A DNA stretch of 64,000 nt from Pseudomonas gingeri. Its GTDB lineage: Bacteria; Pseudomonadota; Gammaproteobacteria; Pseudomonadales; Pseudomonadaceae. Shown piece after piece: positions 54,908 through 63,870 of the stretch. The notes below the pieces were generated by a model. That model was not told the origin of the DNA. It made no database searches and saw only the letters and a program-made list of their open reading frames with translations. The stretch covers positions 1 through 64,000 of the forward strand of contig NZ_JACAQA010000002.1 in the NCBI RefSeq assembly GCF_013385425.1, given 5' to 3'. Position 1 is the stretch's first letter; each line of letters opens with the position of its first letter. The position numbers were made by a program, and so were the translations under genes.

Positions 54908-55813
54908 TCATGCGGCGTTTCTGACTTTGTGCAACGACGCCGCCACCCGTTTGCCAAAGGCATCCACCGGCCCTTGCAGGTTGCCGAGGAAGTGCGGGTA
55001 GATCAGCCACAGGTCCATCACCGGCTTGAAATCCTTGAGGGGCATGACCGCCAGTTGCTCGCGATGGACGCTGCGTTCCAGCAACGGCCGCGGCACTAGG
55101 CCCAGCCCCAGGCCGTCAGCCACCAAGCCCAACTGCAACTCGGTACCGAAGGTTTCCAGGTTGACCCGCAAGGCCAGGCCCTGGTCCGACAGGGTGCGTT
55201 GCAGCCCGGCCCGGAAGCCGCAGCCATCGGGATTGAGAATCCAGCCGTTCTGGTAGACATCCGCCAGCTTGCACGGGCGCTTGGGCAACTGGGCCTTGGC
55301 GCACACCACCACCAGTTCCATCTTGCCGATGGATTCACCGATGATGTTGTCCGGGAAGATCTTGCCCGCCGGAAACAGCGCCGCCGCCGCGTCCAGTTCA
55401 CCGCGCTCGATCTTGCCGACCAACTGGCTGCCCCAGCCCGTGGCCACCTGGGCGCGCAGATCGGGGTATTCGGTGCGCAGGTGCTTGAGGGCGTCCAGCA
55501 GCACCACGTCACCGATGGTTTGCGGCACACCCAGGCGCAACAACCCGGTGGGCGGTGCATCGGTGGCCACCAACTCGCGCAATGCATCCATCTCCCGCAG
55601 GATCAGACGGCACTGTTCATACACCCGGGTTCCGATCAGCGTAGGCTTGAGAGGCTTGGTGTTACGGTCGAACAACTCCACTCCGAGCGCCTGCTCGAAG
55701 TTCTGCACGCGACGGGTGATCGCCGGCTGGGTCAGTTGCAACGACTCGGCGGCATGGCTGATGGACTGGCAACGAATCACTTCGACAAAGGCATCGATAT
55801 CGTCAATTTTCAT
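54908..55813 (-). CDS. LysR family transcriptional regulator
   Basis: A protein of 301 residues from ATG 55813; a longer frame upstream is unlikely to be translated. The N-terminal helix-turn-helix is DAFVEVIRCQSISHAAESLQ and LTQPAITRRVQNFEQALGVE. The effector domain has LLRLGVPQTIGDVVLLDAL and GLGLGLVPRPLLE. It is divergent from the thiol dioxygenase/rhodanese operon, 219 bases away, and is its likely activator; an analogous LysR gene accompanies this operon in P. aeruginosa as I recall (PA2601). Confidence 0.92.
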   Translation of the reverse strand: MKIDDIDAFVEVIRCQSISHAAESLQLTQPAITRRVQNFEQALGVELFDRNTKPLKPTLIGTRVYEQCRLILREMDALRELVATDAPPTGLLRLGVPQTIGDVVLLDALKHLRTEYPDLRAQVATGWGSQLVGKIERGELDAAAALFPAGKIFPDNIIGESIGKMELVVVCAKAQLPKRPCKLADVYQNGWILNPDGCGFRAGLQRTLSDQGLALRVNLETFGTELQLGLVADGLGLGLVPRPLLERSVHREQLAVMPLKDFKPVMDLWLIYPHFLGNLQGPVDAFGKRVAASLHKVRNAA

Positions 55814-55965
55814 TTGGGCCGCACATAGAGAACAGTCATTAAGATGTGTGAAAAGCATAGTTACATAAACGCCGCCTGGATAGCCCACCCGCCCCATCGA
55901 TAACGCCTAACGCTATTCAAACCGGTTCTAAATTACTTTCAGCTATAACCTAATCATTAAAAAAT

Positions 55966-55991
55966 AGCATATTAACTATAAACATTATGCT
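55966..55991. promoter_or_regulatory. Possible LysR site
   Basis: AGCATA and TATGCT, six-base inverted arms separated by 14 AT-rich bases, 42-67 bases before the dioxygenase start. The layout suits an activator binding site. The call rests on symmetry alone. Confidence 0.35.
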
Positions 55992-56032
55992 TAGATAACC
56001 CATCACCACGAACCACCCACGATGGAACTGCC

Positions 56033-56641
56033 ATGACCCAGGCCCGACACCCGGAGAGACTCAGAGCATTTATAGGCGCCCTGGCGGAATTGATCGACGG
56101 CAACCCTCGCGAAGGCGATCTGCTGCACCGCGGCGGCAAGCTGTTGGCGCAACTGGTCAGCCATGATGACTGGCTGCCGGACGAATTTGCCCAGCCCAGC
56201 CCCGAGCGCTATCAGCAATTTCTGCTGCATGCCGATTCGCGGCAGCGTTTCAGCATCGTCAGTTTCGTGTGGGGGCCAGGGCAAAGCACGCCGATTCATG
56301 ATCATCGGGTGTGGGGGCTGATCGGCATGCTGCGTGGCGCCGAGTATTCCCAAGGGTTCGAACGCAACACCGACGGCACGTTGAGCGCCGAGGGCAAGCC
56401 GATCCGGCTGGAACCGGGCCAGGTCGAGGCCGTCTCGCCGAAGATCGGTGACATCCATCAAGTCAGCAATGCCTTTGCTGACCAGGTGTCCATCAGCATC
56501 CATGTCTACGGCGCCAATATCGGTGCCGTGCGCCGTGCGGTGTATCAGCCCGACGGCAGCGAGAAATTGTTTATTTCCGGTTATTCCAACGCCTTTCTCC
56601 CGAACATCTGGGATTTGTCCAAAGAGAGCCCTGCCCAATGA
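56033..56641 (+). CDS. 3-mercaptopropionate dioxygenase-type thiol dioxygenase
   Basis: A cupin of 202 residues of the cysteine dioxygenase superfamily. The iron ligands are visible: PIHDHRVWG (His-x-His) and, later, GDIHQVSNAF (His). The stretch SRQRFSIVSFVWGPGQSTPI and GLIGMLRGAEYSQ correspond to the bacterial 3-mercaptopropionate dioxygenase of P. aeruginosa (PA2602). Such enzymes oxidise thiols with O2 to sulfinates. Its stop overlaps the start of the rhodanese gene (ATGA), so oxidation and sulfur transfer are coupled genetically. Confidence 0.9.
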   Translation: MTQARHPERLRAFIGALAELIDGNPREGDLLHRGGKLLAQLVSHDDWLPDEFAQPSPERYQQFLLHADSRQRFSIVSFVWGPGQSTPIHDHRVWGLIGMLRGAEYSQGFERNTDGTLSAEGKPIRLEPGQVEAVSPKIGDIHQVSNAFADQVSISIHVYGANIGAVRRAVYQPDGSEKLFISGYSNAFLPNIWDLSKESPAQ

Positions 56642-58221
56642 GCACTGTATCGAACCGCACCTTCGCCCAGATTCGCCAGGCCCTGTTGGACCATGAAGAA
56701 GTCGCCCTCGTCGATGTACGCGAGGAAGCACCTTTCGCCGAATCCCACCCTCTGTTCGCCGCCAATATCCCGCTGTCCAAACTGGAACTGGAGGTTTACT
56801 CGCGCATCCCCCGCCGCGATACCCAGGTGACGGTCTACGACAACGGCGAAGGCCTGGCGAAGATCGCCGCCGAGCGCTTGCAGGCGCTCGGCTATACCCG
56901 GGTCAGCCTGCTGGCGGGCGGTCTTGATGGTTGGCGCCGCGCCGGTGGCGAGCTGTTTATCGACGTCAACGTGCCCAGCAAGGCCTTCGGCGAGCTGGTG
57001 GAAAGCCGCCGCCACACCCCGTCCCTGGCGGCGGAAGAAGTCCAGGCGCTGCTCGACAGCGAGGCCGATGTGGTGGTGCTCGATGCCCGGCGTTTTGATG
57101 AGTACCAGACCATGAGTATTCCCACTGGCATCAGCGTCCCCGGCGCCGAGCTGGTGTTACGCGCCCGCGAGCTGGCGCCGGATCCGGCCACCCATATAAT
57201 CGTCAACTGCGCCGGGCGCACCCGCAGCATCATCGGCACCCAGTCGCTGATCAATGCCGGCATCGCCAATCGGGTATTCGCCCTGCGCAACGGCACCATC
57301 GGCTGGACCCTCGCCGGCCAGACGCTGCAGCACGGTCAGTCGCGACGCTTCGCCCCCACCTCGGAAGAACATCGCCAGGTCGCCGCCCAGGAAGCTCGCC
57401 GCGTTGCCGACAAGGCCCGCGTGGGCCGCGCCACCCTGGCCGACCTGCAAGGCTGGCAGCAGCAAACGGCGCGCACCACCTACCTGTTCGATGTACGCAC
57501 CCCGGAAGAATACGAAGCCGGTCACCTGCCCGGCGCCCGCTCGACGCCGGGCGGCCAACTGGTGCAGGAAACCGACCATGTCGCCAGCGTGCGCGGCGCG
57601 CGCCTGGTGCTGGCCGATGACGACGGTGTAAGGGCCAATATGTCCGCCTCCTGGCTCGCCCAGCTGGGTTGGGAAGTGCATGTGCTGGATGACCTGCAAC
57701 CGGCTCATTTCAGCGAGCAAGGCCCGTGGCAGGCGCCGGTCCCGGCACCTCGGCAGGCCGAAGTCATCAGCCCGCAGACCCTGGCCGAGTGGTTGACCCA
57801 CGGCGACACCGCCGTACTCGACTTCACCAGCAGCGCCAACTACGTCAAACGCCACATCCCCGGCGCCTGGTGGGCCCTGCGCGGGCAATTGCCGCAAGCC
57901 CTGGCCAAGGTGCCGACGACGCAACGCTATGTGCTGACCTGCGGCAGCAGCCAACTGGCGCGCCTGGCGGTGGCCGAAGTCGAGGCCCTGACCGGTAAGC
58001 AAGTGTTCCTGCTGCAAGATGGCACCGCCAGCTGGATTGCCGCACAACTGCCGCTGGAGGAAGGCGAGACCCACCTCGCCTCACCGCGCATCGACCGCTA
58101 TCGCCGCCCCTATGAAGGCACCGACAACCCAAGGGAAGCCATGCAGGCCTACCTGGACTGGGAGTTCGGCCTGGTGGAGCAACTGGCCCGCGACGGCACC
58201 CATGGTTTTTTCGTGATCTGA
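56638..58221 (+). CDS. Four-domain rhodanese-like sulfurtransferase
   Basis: A protein of 527 residues containing four rhodanese domains (roughly 5-110, 125-235, 265-365 and 375-480). Domain 2 has the active-site loop VNCAGRTRS and domain 4 VLTCGSSQL, both with Cys. Domains 1 (VTVYDNGEG) and 3 (VLADDDGVR) have Asp at the equivalent place and are probably structural. It may convert the sulfinate-derived product or handle persulfide from 3-mercaptopropionate metabolism. It is cytoplasmic. Confidence 0.9.
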   Translation: MSTVSNRTFAQIRQALLDHEEVALVDVREEAPFAESHPLFAANIPLSKLELEVYSRIPRRDTQVTVYDNGEGLAKIAAERLQALGYTRVSLLAGGLDGWRRAGGELFIDVNVPSKAFGELVESRRHTPSLAAEEVQALLDSEADVVVLDARRFDEYQTMSIPTGISVPGAELVLRARELAPDPATHIIVNCAGRTRSIIGTQSLINAGIANRVFALRNGTIGWTLAGQTLQHGQSRRFAPTSEEHRQVAAQEARRVADKARVGRATLADLQGWQQQTARTTYLFDVRTPEEYEAGHLPGARSTPGGQLVQETDHVASVRGARLVLADDDGVRANMSASWLAQLGWEVHVLDDLQPAHFSEQGPWQAPVPAPRQAEVISPQTLAEWLTHGDTAVLDFTSSANYVKRHIPGAWWALRGQLPQALAKVPTTQRYVLTCGSSQLARLAVAEVEALTGKQVFLLQDGTASWIAAQLPLEEGETHLASPRIDRYRRPYEGTDNPREAMQAYLDWEFGLVEQLARDGTHGFFVI

Positions 58222-58348
58222 GCCCTCCAGGCTTCTGCACCGCATGCCGGGCAGCGCCGTTTGCCATACCACACATTGAATTCAGCCCGACCCCTTTCTC
58301 CAGGCGGAGGTGACACGAAACATCAAGCTTCGCCTGGAGCACGCTGTC

Positions 58349-59317
58349 ATGCGCTTTACCCAACCGTTCAAGCACCTGCTGCTCGCCAGCGCCCTCGCGT
58401 TCGGCGCGGCGAGCCACGCCGCCGACCTGCAACCGCTGTTGGTGGCCAATCAAAAGTCGACGATCAAAGTGCTGCTGGAGGTCTCCGGCGAACTGGCCGA
58501 CGTGCCCTACGAGATCCAGTTTTCCGAGTTCCCCGCCGCCGCCCCGCTGGGTGAAGCACTGAATGCCGGTGCCGTGGATATCGGCGCCTTGGGCGATGCG
58601 CCCTATGTCTTCGCCCTCGGTGCCGGTGCGCCGCTGAAGGTAGTGAGCATCATCCACGCCGAGGGACGCTACACCACGGCCATGCTCACGCTGAAGGATT
58701 CGCCGCTGAACACTGCCGCTGATCTCAAGGGCAAGCGTATCGTCACCACCCGCGGCTCCATCGGCCACTTCCTGGCGATCAAGGCGCTGCGCAGTGTCGG
58801 CCTGAGCACCCAGGACGTGCAATTCATCTACCTGCTGCCCAGCGAGTCGCGCCTGCTGCTGGACAACGGCAGCGCCGACGCCTGGGCGACCTGGGATCCC
58901 TACACCACCATCGCCACCACCCAAAGCCAGGCCAAGGTCCTGGTCAGTGGTGACAGCCTGCTGACCAACCACTTGTACCTCGCGGCCACCAGCCAGGCCA
59001 TTGCCGGCAAGCGCCAGCAACTGGACGACTTCGTTGCCCGGGTCGATCGCGCCTATCGCTGGAGCAATGCCCATCCCGAAGCCTATGCCGCCGCCCTGGC
59101 CAAGGTCACCGGCCTGCCCCTGGCGGTGCATATAGCCGTGGCCAAGGCCACCCATATGCAACCGGTGGCGATCGACGACGCGGTGATCAGCGGCCTGCAA
59201 ACCACCGCTGATATCTACCAGGAAGAAGGGCTTCTCATCCGACACATCGACGTCTCCCAAGGCTTCGACAAGAGCTTCAACGCCCAGCGTGCCCCCTTTA
59301 CCCAAGCTTCTCGATAA
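58349..59317 (+). CDS. Sulfonate/taurine-type ABC substrate-binding protein (orphan)
   Basis: A periplasmic protein of 322 residues from ATG 58349 with a Sec signal (HLLLASALAFGAASHAADLQ). SsuA-like features are STIKVLLEVSGELADVPYEI, AGAVDIGALGDAPYVFALGA, ADLKGKRIVTTRGSIGHFLA and ADAWATWDPYTTIA. No permease or ATPase accompanies it. It starts an operon of five genes, and the nearest compatible transporter core is SsuBC at 50816-52463. GTG 58310 is a less likely start. Confidence 0.88.
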   Translation: MRFTQPFKHLLLASALAFGAASHAADLQPLLVANQKSTIKVLLEVSGELADVPYEIQFSEFPAAAPLGEALNAGAVDIGALGDAPYVFALGAGAPLKVVSIIHAEGRYTTAMLTLKDSPLNTAADLKGKRIVTTRGSIGHFLAIKALRSVGLSTQDVQFIYLLPSESRLLLDNGSADAWATWDPYTTIATTQSQAKVLVSGDSLLTNHLYLAATSQAIAGKRQQLDDFVARVDRAYRWSNAHPEAYAAALAKVTGLPLAVHIAVAKATHMQPVAIDDAVISGLQTTADIYQEEGLLIRHIDVSQGFDKSFNAQRAPFTQASR

Positions 59318-59345
59318 ACAGCCTTCCCGCTAAAGGAGTGAGAAC

Positions 59346-60692
59346 ATGAGCAAACGCCAACTGAAACTCGGTGCGATGGTCCATGGCGTCGGCCATGGCT
59401 GGGGCGAATGGCGCCATCCGCAGGCCCAGCCCAACGCCAGTGTCAACTTCGGTTTCTACAAGCAGCAGACACAACTGGCGGAAGGCGCGAAGTTCGACTT
59501 CGTGTTCATTGCCGACAGCCTGCATATCCATGAAAAATCCAGCCCCCACTACCTCAACCGCTTCGAACCGCTGACCATCCTCTCGGCCCTGGCGGCGCTG
59601 ACGTCACACATCGGCCTGGTGGCGACCGTCACCGTCAGCTACACCGAACCCTTCCAGGTGGCGCGCCAGTTTGCCTCCCTGGACCATATCAGTGGCGGCC
59701 GCGCCGGCTGGAACGTGGTGACCTCCTGGCTCAGCGGCACCGCCGACAACTTCGGCAAGGCCGAGCACCCGCCCCATGCCGTGCGCTATCGCATCGCCAA
59801 GGAGCACGTGGAAGTGGTCAAGGGCCTGTGGGACTCCTGGGAGGACGACGCCTTCGCCTATAACAAGCAAAGCGGCGAGTTCTTCACCCCCGGCAAGCTG
59901 CATGCCCTGGAACACAAGGGTGAGTTTTTCTCAGTCAAGGGCCCGCTGAACATCGCCCGTTCCCGCCAGGGTCAACCGGTGATTTTCCAGGCCGGCACCT
60001 CCGAGGCCGGGCGTAACTTTGCCGCCGAGAATGCCGATGCGATTTTTGTCCACGCCGAGAACTTCGACGAAGCCCGTGCCTATGCCCAGGACCTGAAAAA
60101 GCGCGCCCGTGGTTTTGGCCGCGATGCCGATCAGCTGTCGATCCTGCCGGGCATCCGGCCGATTGTCGGCCGCGATGAAGCCGAGGTGGAAAGCCGCTAT
60201 CAACAAGCCGTGGAACTGGTGACCGTCGAGGATGCCATCGTGGCCCTGGGTCGGCCGTTCAACGATCATGATTTCAGCCAATATCCGCTGGACGCGCCGT
60301 TCCCCGAATTGGGCGACCTGGGCTCCAACAGCCAGAAAGGCGGCTCTGACCGCATCAAACAGCTGGCCCGGGACGAAGGCCTGACGTTGCGGGAAGTGGC
60401 GCTGCGCTTTTCGCGCCCCAAACGTGATTTCGTCGGCACCCCGGAGCAGGTCGCCGACGCGATCCAGACCTGGTTCGAAGCGGGCGCTGCCGACGGTTTC
60501 ATTATCAACTCGCTACTGCCGGATGGCTTGCAGTCCTTCACCGAACAGGTGGTGCCCGTGTTGCAGCAACGTGGTCTGTTTCGCAGCGAATACAGCGGTG
60601 TCACCCTGCGCGACAACCTCGGCCTGGAGGTCCCGGCCAATCGCCATAGCCTCGCCTTTGAATCCGAAGCGCAACAGGAGGCACTGGCCTGA
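59346..60692 (+). CDS. LLM-class flavin-dependent monooxygenase (NtaA/SnaA/DszA type)
   Basis: A monooxygenase of 448 residues. [60 protein letters not shown] and [20 protein letters not shown] are typical of the NtaA/DszA branch. It is related to the enzyme at 4367 but clearly distinct. In an operon with two sulfur-type binding proteins and a DszC-like protein, a role in C-S or sulfone cleavage is likely; FMNH2 must come from a separate reductase. Confidence 0.9.
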   Translation: MSKRQLKLGAMVHGVGHGWGEWRHPQAQPNASVNFGFYKQQTQLAEGAKFDFVFIADSLHIHEKSSPHYLNRFEPLTILSALAALTSHIGLVATVTVSYTEPFQVARQFASLDHISGGRAGWNVVTSWLSGTADNFGKAEHPPHAVRYRIAKEHVEVVKGLWDSWEDDAFAYNKQSGEFFTPGKLHALEHKGEFFSVKGPLNIARSRQGQPVIFQAGTSEAGRNFAAENADAIFVHAENFDEARAYAQDLKKRARGFGRDADQLSILPGIRPIVGRDEAEVESRYQQAVELVTVEDAIVALGRPFNDHDFSQYPLDAPFPELGDLGSNSQKGGSDRIKQLARDEGLTLREVALRFSRPKRDFVGTPEQVADAIQTWFEAGAADGFIINSLLPDGLQSFTEQVVPVLQQRGLFRSEYSGVTLRDNLGLEVPANRHSLAFESEAQQEALA

Positions 60693-60694
60693 CC

Positions 60695-61699
60695 ATGATG
60701 AACACGATCATCCAGGGACAGCTCAATCGTCGCGGTTTCCTGACCGCCAGCTCCGTAGCCTTGGCCGCACTGGGGTTGTCGACCCTGGTGCCACGGGCGC
60801 TGGGGGCCACGGCAAAACTTTCGGAGCTGACCCTCGCCGTCGCCAGCTACCGTGGCCAGGACTCCTATTTCACCGACGATGCCGGCACCTCCGATACCCC
60901 CTACAAAGTCGACTATGCGGAATTTGCCGGCGGCAACCTGATTGTCGAGGCCTTGGCTTCAGGCAGCCTGGACATCGGCGGCATGAGTGAAATCCCGCCG
61001 ATCTTCTCGATCCAGAGCCATCGCGAGCCCAAGCTGATCGCCGTCCTTCAAGGCGACGTGAACAACCAGGTGATCCTGATCCCCAAGGACTCGAAACTGG
61101 AATCCGTCGAGCAACTGAAGGGCAAGCGGGTGGGCTATGTGCGCTCCACCACGTCCCACTACTTTTTGATCAAGGCCTTGAAGGAACAAGGGCTGACCTT
61201 GAACGACATCACCGCCGTCGCACTCACCCCACAAGATGGTTTCAGCGCGTTCCAGAGCGGCCAGCTGGACGCCTGGGTGATCTACGGCGTGTTTATCCAA
61301 TTGGCGAAATTTCGCAGTGGCGCCCGGGTGCTGAAAACCGCCCTGGGCTACCTCTCGGGCAACTACCTGATCGCGGCCCGCCCCGCCGCCCTGGAGGACC
61401 CTCTGCGCAAACAGGCGATCCAGGACTACCTGCAGCGCGAAGCGCGCACCCTGGAGTGGATGAACAACAACCCCGAGCCCTGGGCCGTGAAATCGGCGCA
61501 GTTGCTGGGGGTGGATAAAGCGGTGTTCCTCGACATGTACAACAGCCGCAGCCAGCCCTACAAGCTGATCGAAGTGAATGAGCAGGCCATCGCTTCGCAG
61601 CAGGAAGTGGCGGATCTGTTTTTCAGCGCCGGGGTATTGAGCCAGCGCTTGGATGTCAGCCCGTTGTGGGATCGGCAGTTCAAGTTGCTGCCGATATAA
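60695..61699 (+). CDS. Second sulfonate-type ABC substrate-binding protein with Tat-like signal (orphan)
   Basis: A binding protein of 334 residues. LNRRGFLTASSVALAALGLS is a twin-arginine-like signal. The mature part shows LAVASYRGQDSYF, GGNLIVEALASGSLDIGGMS, QLKGKRVGYVRSTTSHYFLI and LDAWVIYGVFIQLAKF. It belongs to the same family as the protein at 58349 but diverges, so probably binds another ligand. It starts two bases after the monooxygenase stop. Confidence 0.88.
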   Translation: MMNTIIQGQLNRRGFLTASSVALAALGLSTLVPRALGATAKLSELTLAVASYRGQDSYFTDDAGTSDTPYKVDYAEFAGGNLIVEALASGSLDIGGMSEIPPIFSIQSHREPKLIAVLQGDVNNQVILIPKDSKLESVEQLKGKRVGYVRSTTSHYFLIKALKEQGLTLNDITAVALTPQDGFSAFQSGQLDAWVIYGVFIQLAKFRSGARVLKTALGYLSGNYLIAARPAALEDPLRKQAIQDYLQREARTLEWMNNNPEPWAVKSAQLLGVDKAVFLDMYNSRSQPYKLIEVNEQAIASQQEVADLFFSAGVLSQRLDVSPLWDRQFKLLPI

Positions 61700-61726
61700 A
61701 CACTATTTTGATCGAGTGAGCCGACC

Positions 61727-62914
61727 ATGAGCCTTTCCTCTCAACAAACGCCACTGCTGCGCTCGGTGGCAGTGGCCAATTTCGAAGCCTTGCTGGAACG
61801 CATCAGCAGTCAGTTGGCCGCCACCGCTCATCTTTACGACGAAAGCGGCGCCTTCCCCCATGACAATTTCAAGCTGTTGCACGAACACGGCCTGGTGGCC
61901 CTGACCGTGCCCAAGGCCCTGGGCGGTGGCGGCGCCAACCTGGCCCAGGCGCGCAAGGCCATCAGCGCCATTGCCAAGGGCGAGCCCTCCACCGCCTTGA
62001 TCCTGGTGATGCAGTACCTGCAACACACCCGTTTGCAGGACAGCAAAACCTGGCCTCCGGCCTTGCGCACGCAGGTGGCCGAGGACGCGGTGAGCAAGGG
62101 GGCGCTGATCAACGCCTTGCGCGTCGAACCGGACCTCGGTACGCCAGCCCGTGGCGGCCTGCCGGCGACCATCGCGCGACGCACCTCTGCCGGCTGGCGG
62201 ATCAGCGGGCGCAAGATCTACTCCACCGGCAGCCACGGTCTGACCTGGTTCAGCGTCTGGGCCCGCAGCACCGATGAAGACCCGCTGGTCGGTGCCTGGC
62301 TGGTGCACAAGGACACGCCCGGCATCAGAATCATCGAGGATTGGGACCATCTGGGCATGCGCGCCACCTGCAGCCACGAGGTGGTATTCGACAATGTCCT
62401 GGTGCCGCTGGATCACGCCGTCAGCGTCAGCCCCTGGAGCGCACCGCAACCCGAGCTGGATGGCGACGGCTTCCTGTGGATGTCGGTACTGCTTTCATCG
62501 GTCTACGACGCCGTTGCCCAAGCGGCTCGGGACTGGCTGGTGGGCTGGCTGGAACAACGCAAGCCCTCCAACCTCGGCGCGGCACTCTCGACCCTGCCGC
62601 GCTTCCAGGAGACCGTCGGGCATATCGACACCTTGCTGTTCGCCAACCGCAGCCTGCTCGATGCCGCGGCTGAGGGACACACGCCCACGAGCAACGCCGC
62701 GCAACTGAAATTCCTGGTCACCGGCAACGCCATCCGCGCCGTCGAATTGGCCATCGAGGCGTCCGGCAATCCCGGCCTGTCACGCCACAACCCCTTGCAA
62801 CGGCATTACCGCGACGTGCTCTGCAGTCGCGTTCACACGCCGCAGAACGATGCCGTGCTGCAAGGTGTCGGCAAAGCCGTCTTCGCCCAGCGCCAGCCAA
62901 AGGAACGCCCATGA
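61727..62914 (+). CDS. Acyl-CoA dehydrogenase-like monooxygenase (SfnC/DszC-type)
   Basis: A protein of 395 residues of the acyl-CoA dehydrogenase fold. HEHGLVALTVPKALGGGGAN, GEPSTALILVMQYLQHTRL, GWRISGRKIYSTGSHGLTWF and MRATCSHEVVFDNVLVPLDH are the flavin-fold landmarks. In sulfur clusters such proteins (SfnC, DszC) act as FMNH2-dependent oxygenases rather than CoA dehydrogenases. The overlap with the next gene is 4 bases. Confidence 0.88.
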   Translation: MSLSSQQTPLLRSVAVANFEALLERISSQLAATAHLYDESGAFPHDNFKLLHEHGLVALTVPKALGGGGANLAQARKAISAIAKGEPSTALILVMQYLQHTRLQDSKTWPPALRTQVAEDAVSKGALINALRVEPDLGTPARGGLPATIARRTSAGWRISGRKIYSTGSHGLTWFSVWARSTDEDPLVGAWLVHKDTPGIRIIEDWDHLGMRATCSHEVVFDNVLVPLDHAVSVSPWSAPQPELDGDGFLWMSVLLSSVYDAVAQAARDWLVGWLEQRKPSNLGAALSTLPRFQETVGHIDTLLFANRSLLDAAAEGHTPTSNAAQLKFLVTGNAIRAVELAIEASGNPGLSRHNPLQRHYRDVLCSRVHTPQNDAVLQGVGKAVFAQRQPKERP

Positions 62915-63870
62915 GCCAGCTTGTGATTGCCAGCCAATTGGATGAAGACCTCAACGAGGTGGTCCGCCAGCGCCTCGCCCAAGCGCACCCTGGCGTGCGC
63001 CTTATCGGCGTCCCGGCCGGGGTACCCAGCGACCTGGCACCCGAGGTCAGTATCCTGCTGGCGCGGCCGATCAATGTACGCGGCTACCTGGCGCCGGACA
63101 CGCCACCGCCGGGCTGGCCCTATGGGTTGAAATGGATTCAGGTGGTGTCTTCCGGTATCGACTTCTACCCCAAATGGTTCTTCGACGGCCCACCGGTGAG
63201 TACGTCACGGGGCAGCGCCGCCGAGAACATCGCCGAATTCGCCCTGGCCGCGATCTTCGCCGCCGCCAAGCGTCTACCGGACATCTGGGTGCATGACTCA
63301 CAGTGGAATTTCACCGCGCTGACACCGCTCAAGGGCACCACCCTGGGGATTCTCGGCTTTGGTGCCATCGGTCGCAGCCTCGCGACCAAGGCCCACGCCC
63401 TGGGCATCAAGGTGCTGGCGTTGCGTCAGAGCCAGACGCCCTTCGAGGTGGAAGGTGTCGAGGCCGCGCGGGATATCCATGACCTGTTTGCCCGCGCCGA
63501 TCACCTGGTGCTGGCCGCCCCCCTGACCGACGCGACCCGGCATATCGTCAACACTGCCGTGCTCGCCAGCGCCAGGCCCGGCCTGCATCTGATCAACATC
63601 GCGCGCGGTGGCCTGCTTGACCAGGGAGCGTTGCTTGAAGCACTGGAGAACGGAACGATCGGCCTCGCCTCGCTGGACGTCACCGAACCCGAACCGCTGC
63701 CGGACGGACATCCGTTCTACGCCCATCCACGGGTTCGTCTGTCACCCCATACGTCGGCGATTTCCAGCAACAGTGGTCACGAAATTGCCGACAGTTTCCT
63801 CGCCAATCTCGAGCGCGTCCTCAACGGCCTGACACCAGAGAACCTGGCGAACGTGCAGCGCGGGTACTAG
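62911..63870 (+). CDS. D-2-hydroxyacid dehydrogenase family protein
   Basis: A protein of 319 residues. The NAD-binding motif is LGILGFGAIGRSLATKA (about 145-160). The catalytic triad is complete: Arg in INIARGGLLD, Glu in DVTEPEPL and His in LSPHTSAIS. Translationally coupled to the preceding gene, it could reduce or oxidise a 2-keto/2-hydroxy acid produced by desulfurisation of an organosulfur compound. The stop overlaps that of the convergent gene. Confidence 0.92.
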   Translation: MSQLVIASQLDEDLNEVVRQRLAQAHPGVRLIGVPAGVPSDLAPEVSILLARPINVRGYLAPDTPPPGWPYGLKWIQVVSSGIDFYPKWFFDGPPVSTSRGSAAENIAEFALAAIFAAAKRLPDIWVHDSQWNFTALTPLKGTTLGILGFGAIGRSLATKAHALGIKVLALRQSQTPFEVEGVEAARDIHDLFARADHLVLAAPLTDATRHIVNTAVLASARPGLHLINIARGGLLDQGALLEALENGTIGLASLDVTEPEPLPDGHPFYAHPRVRLSPHTSAISSNSGHEIADSFLANLERVLNGLTPENLANVQRGY

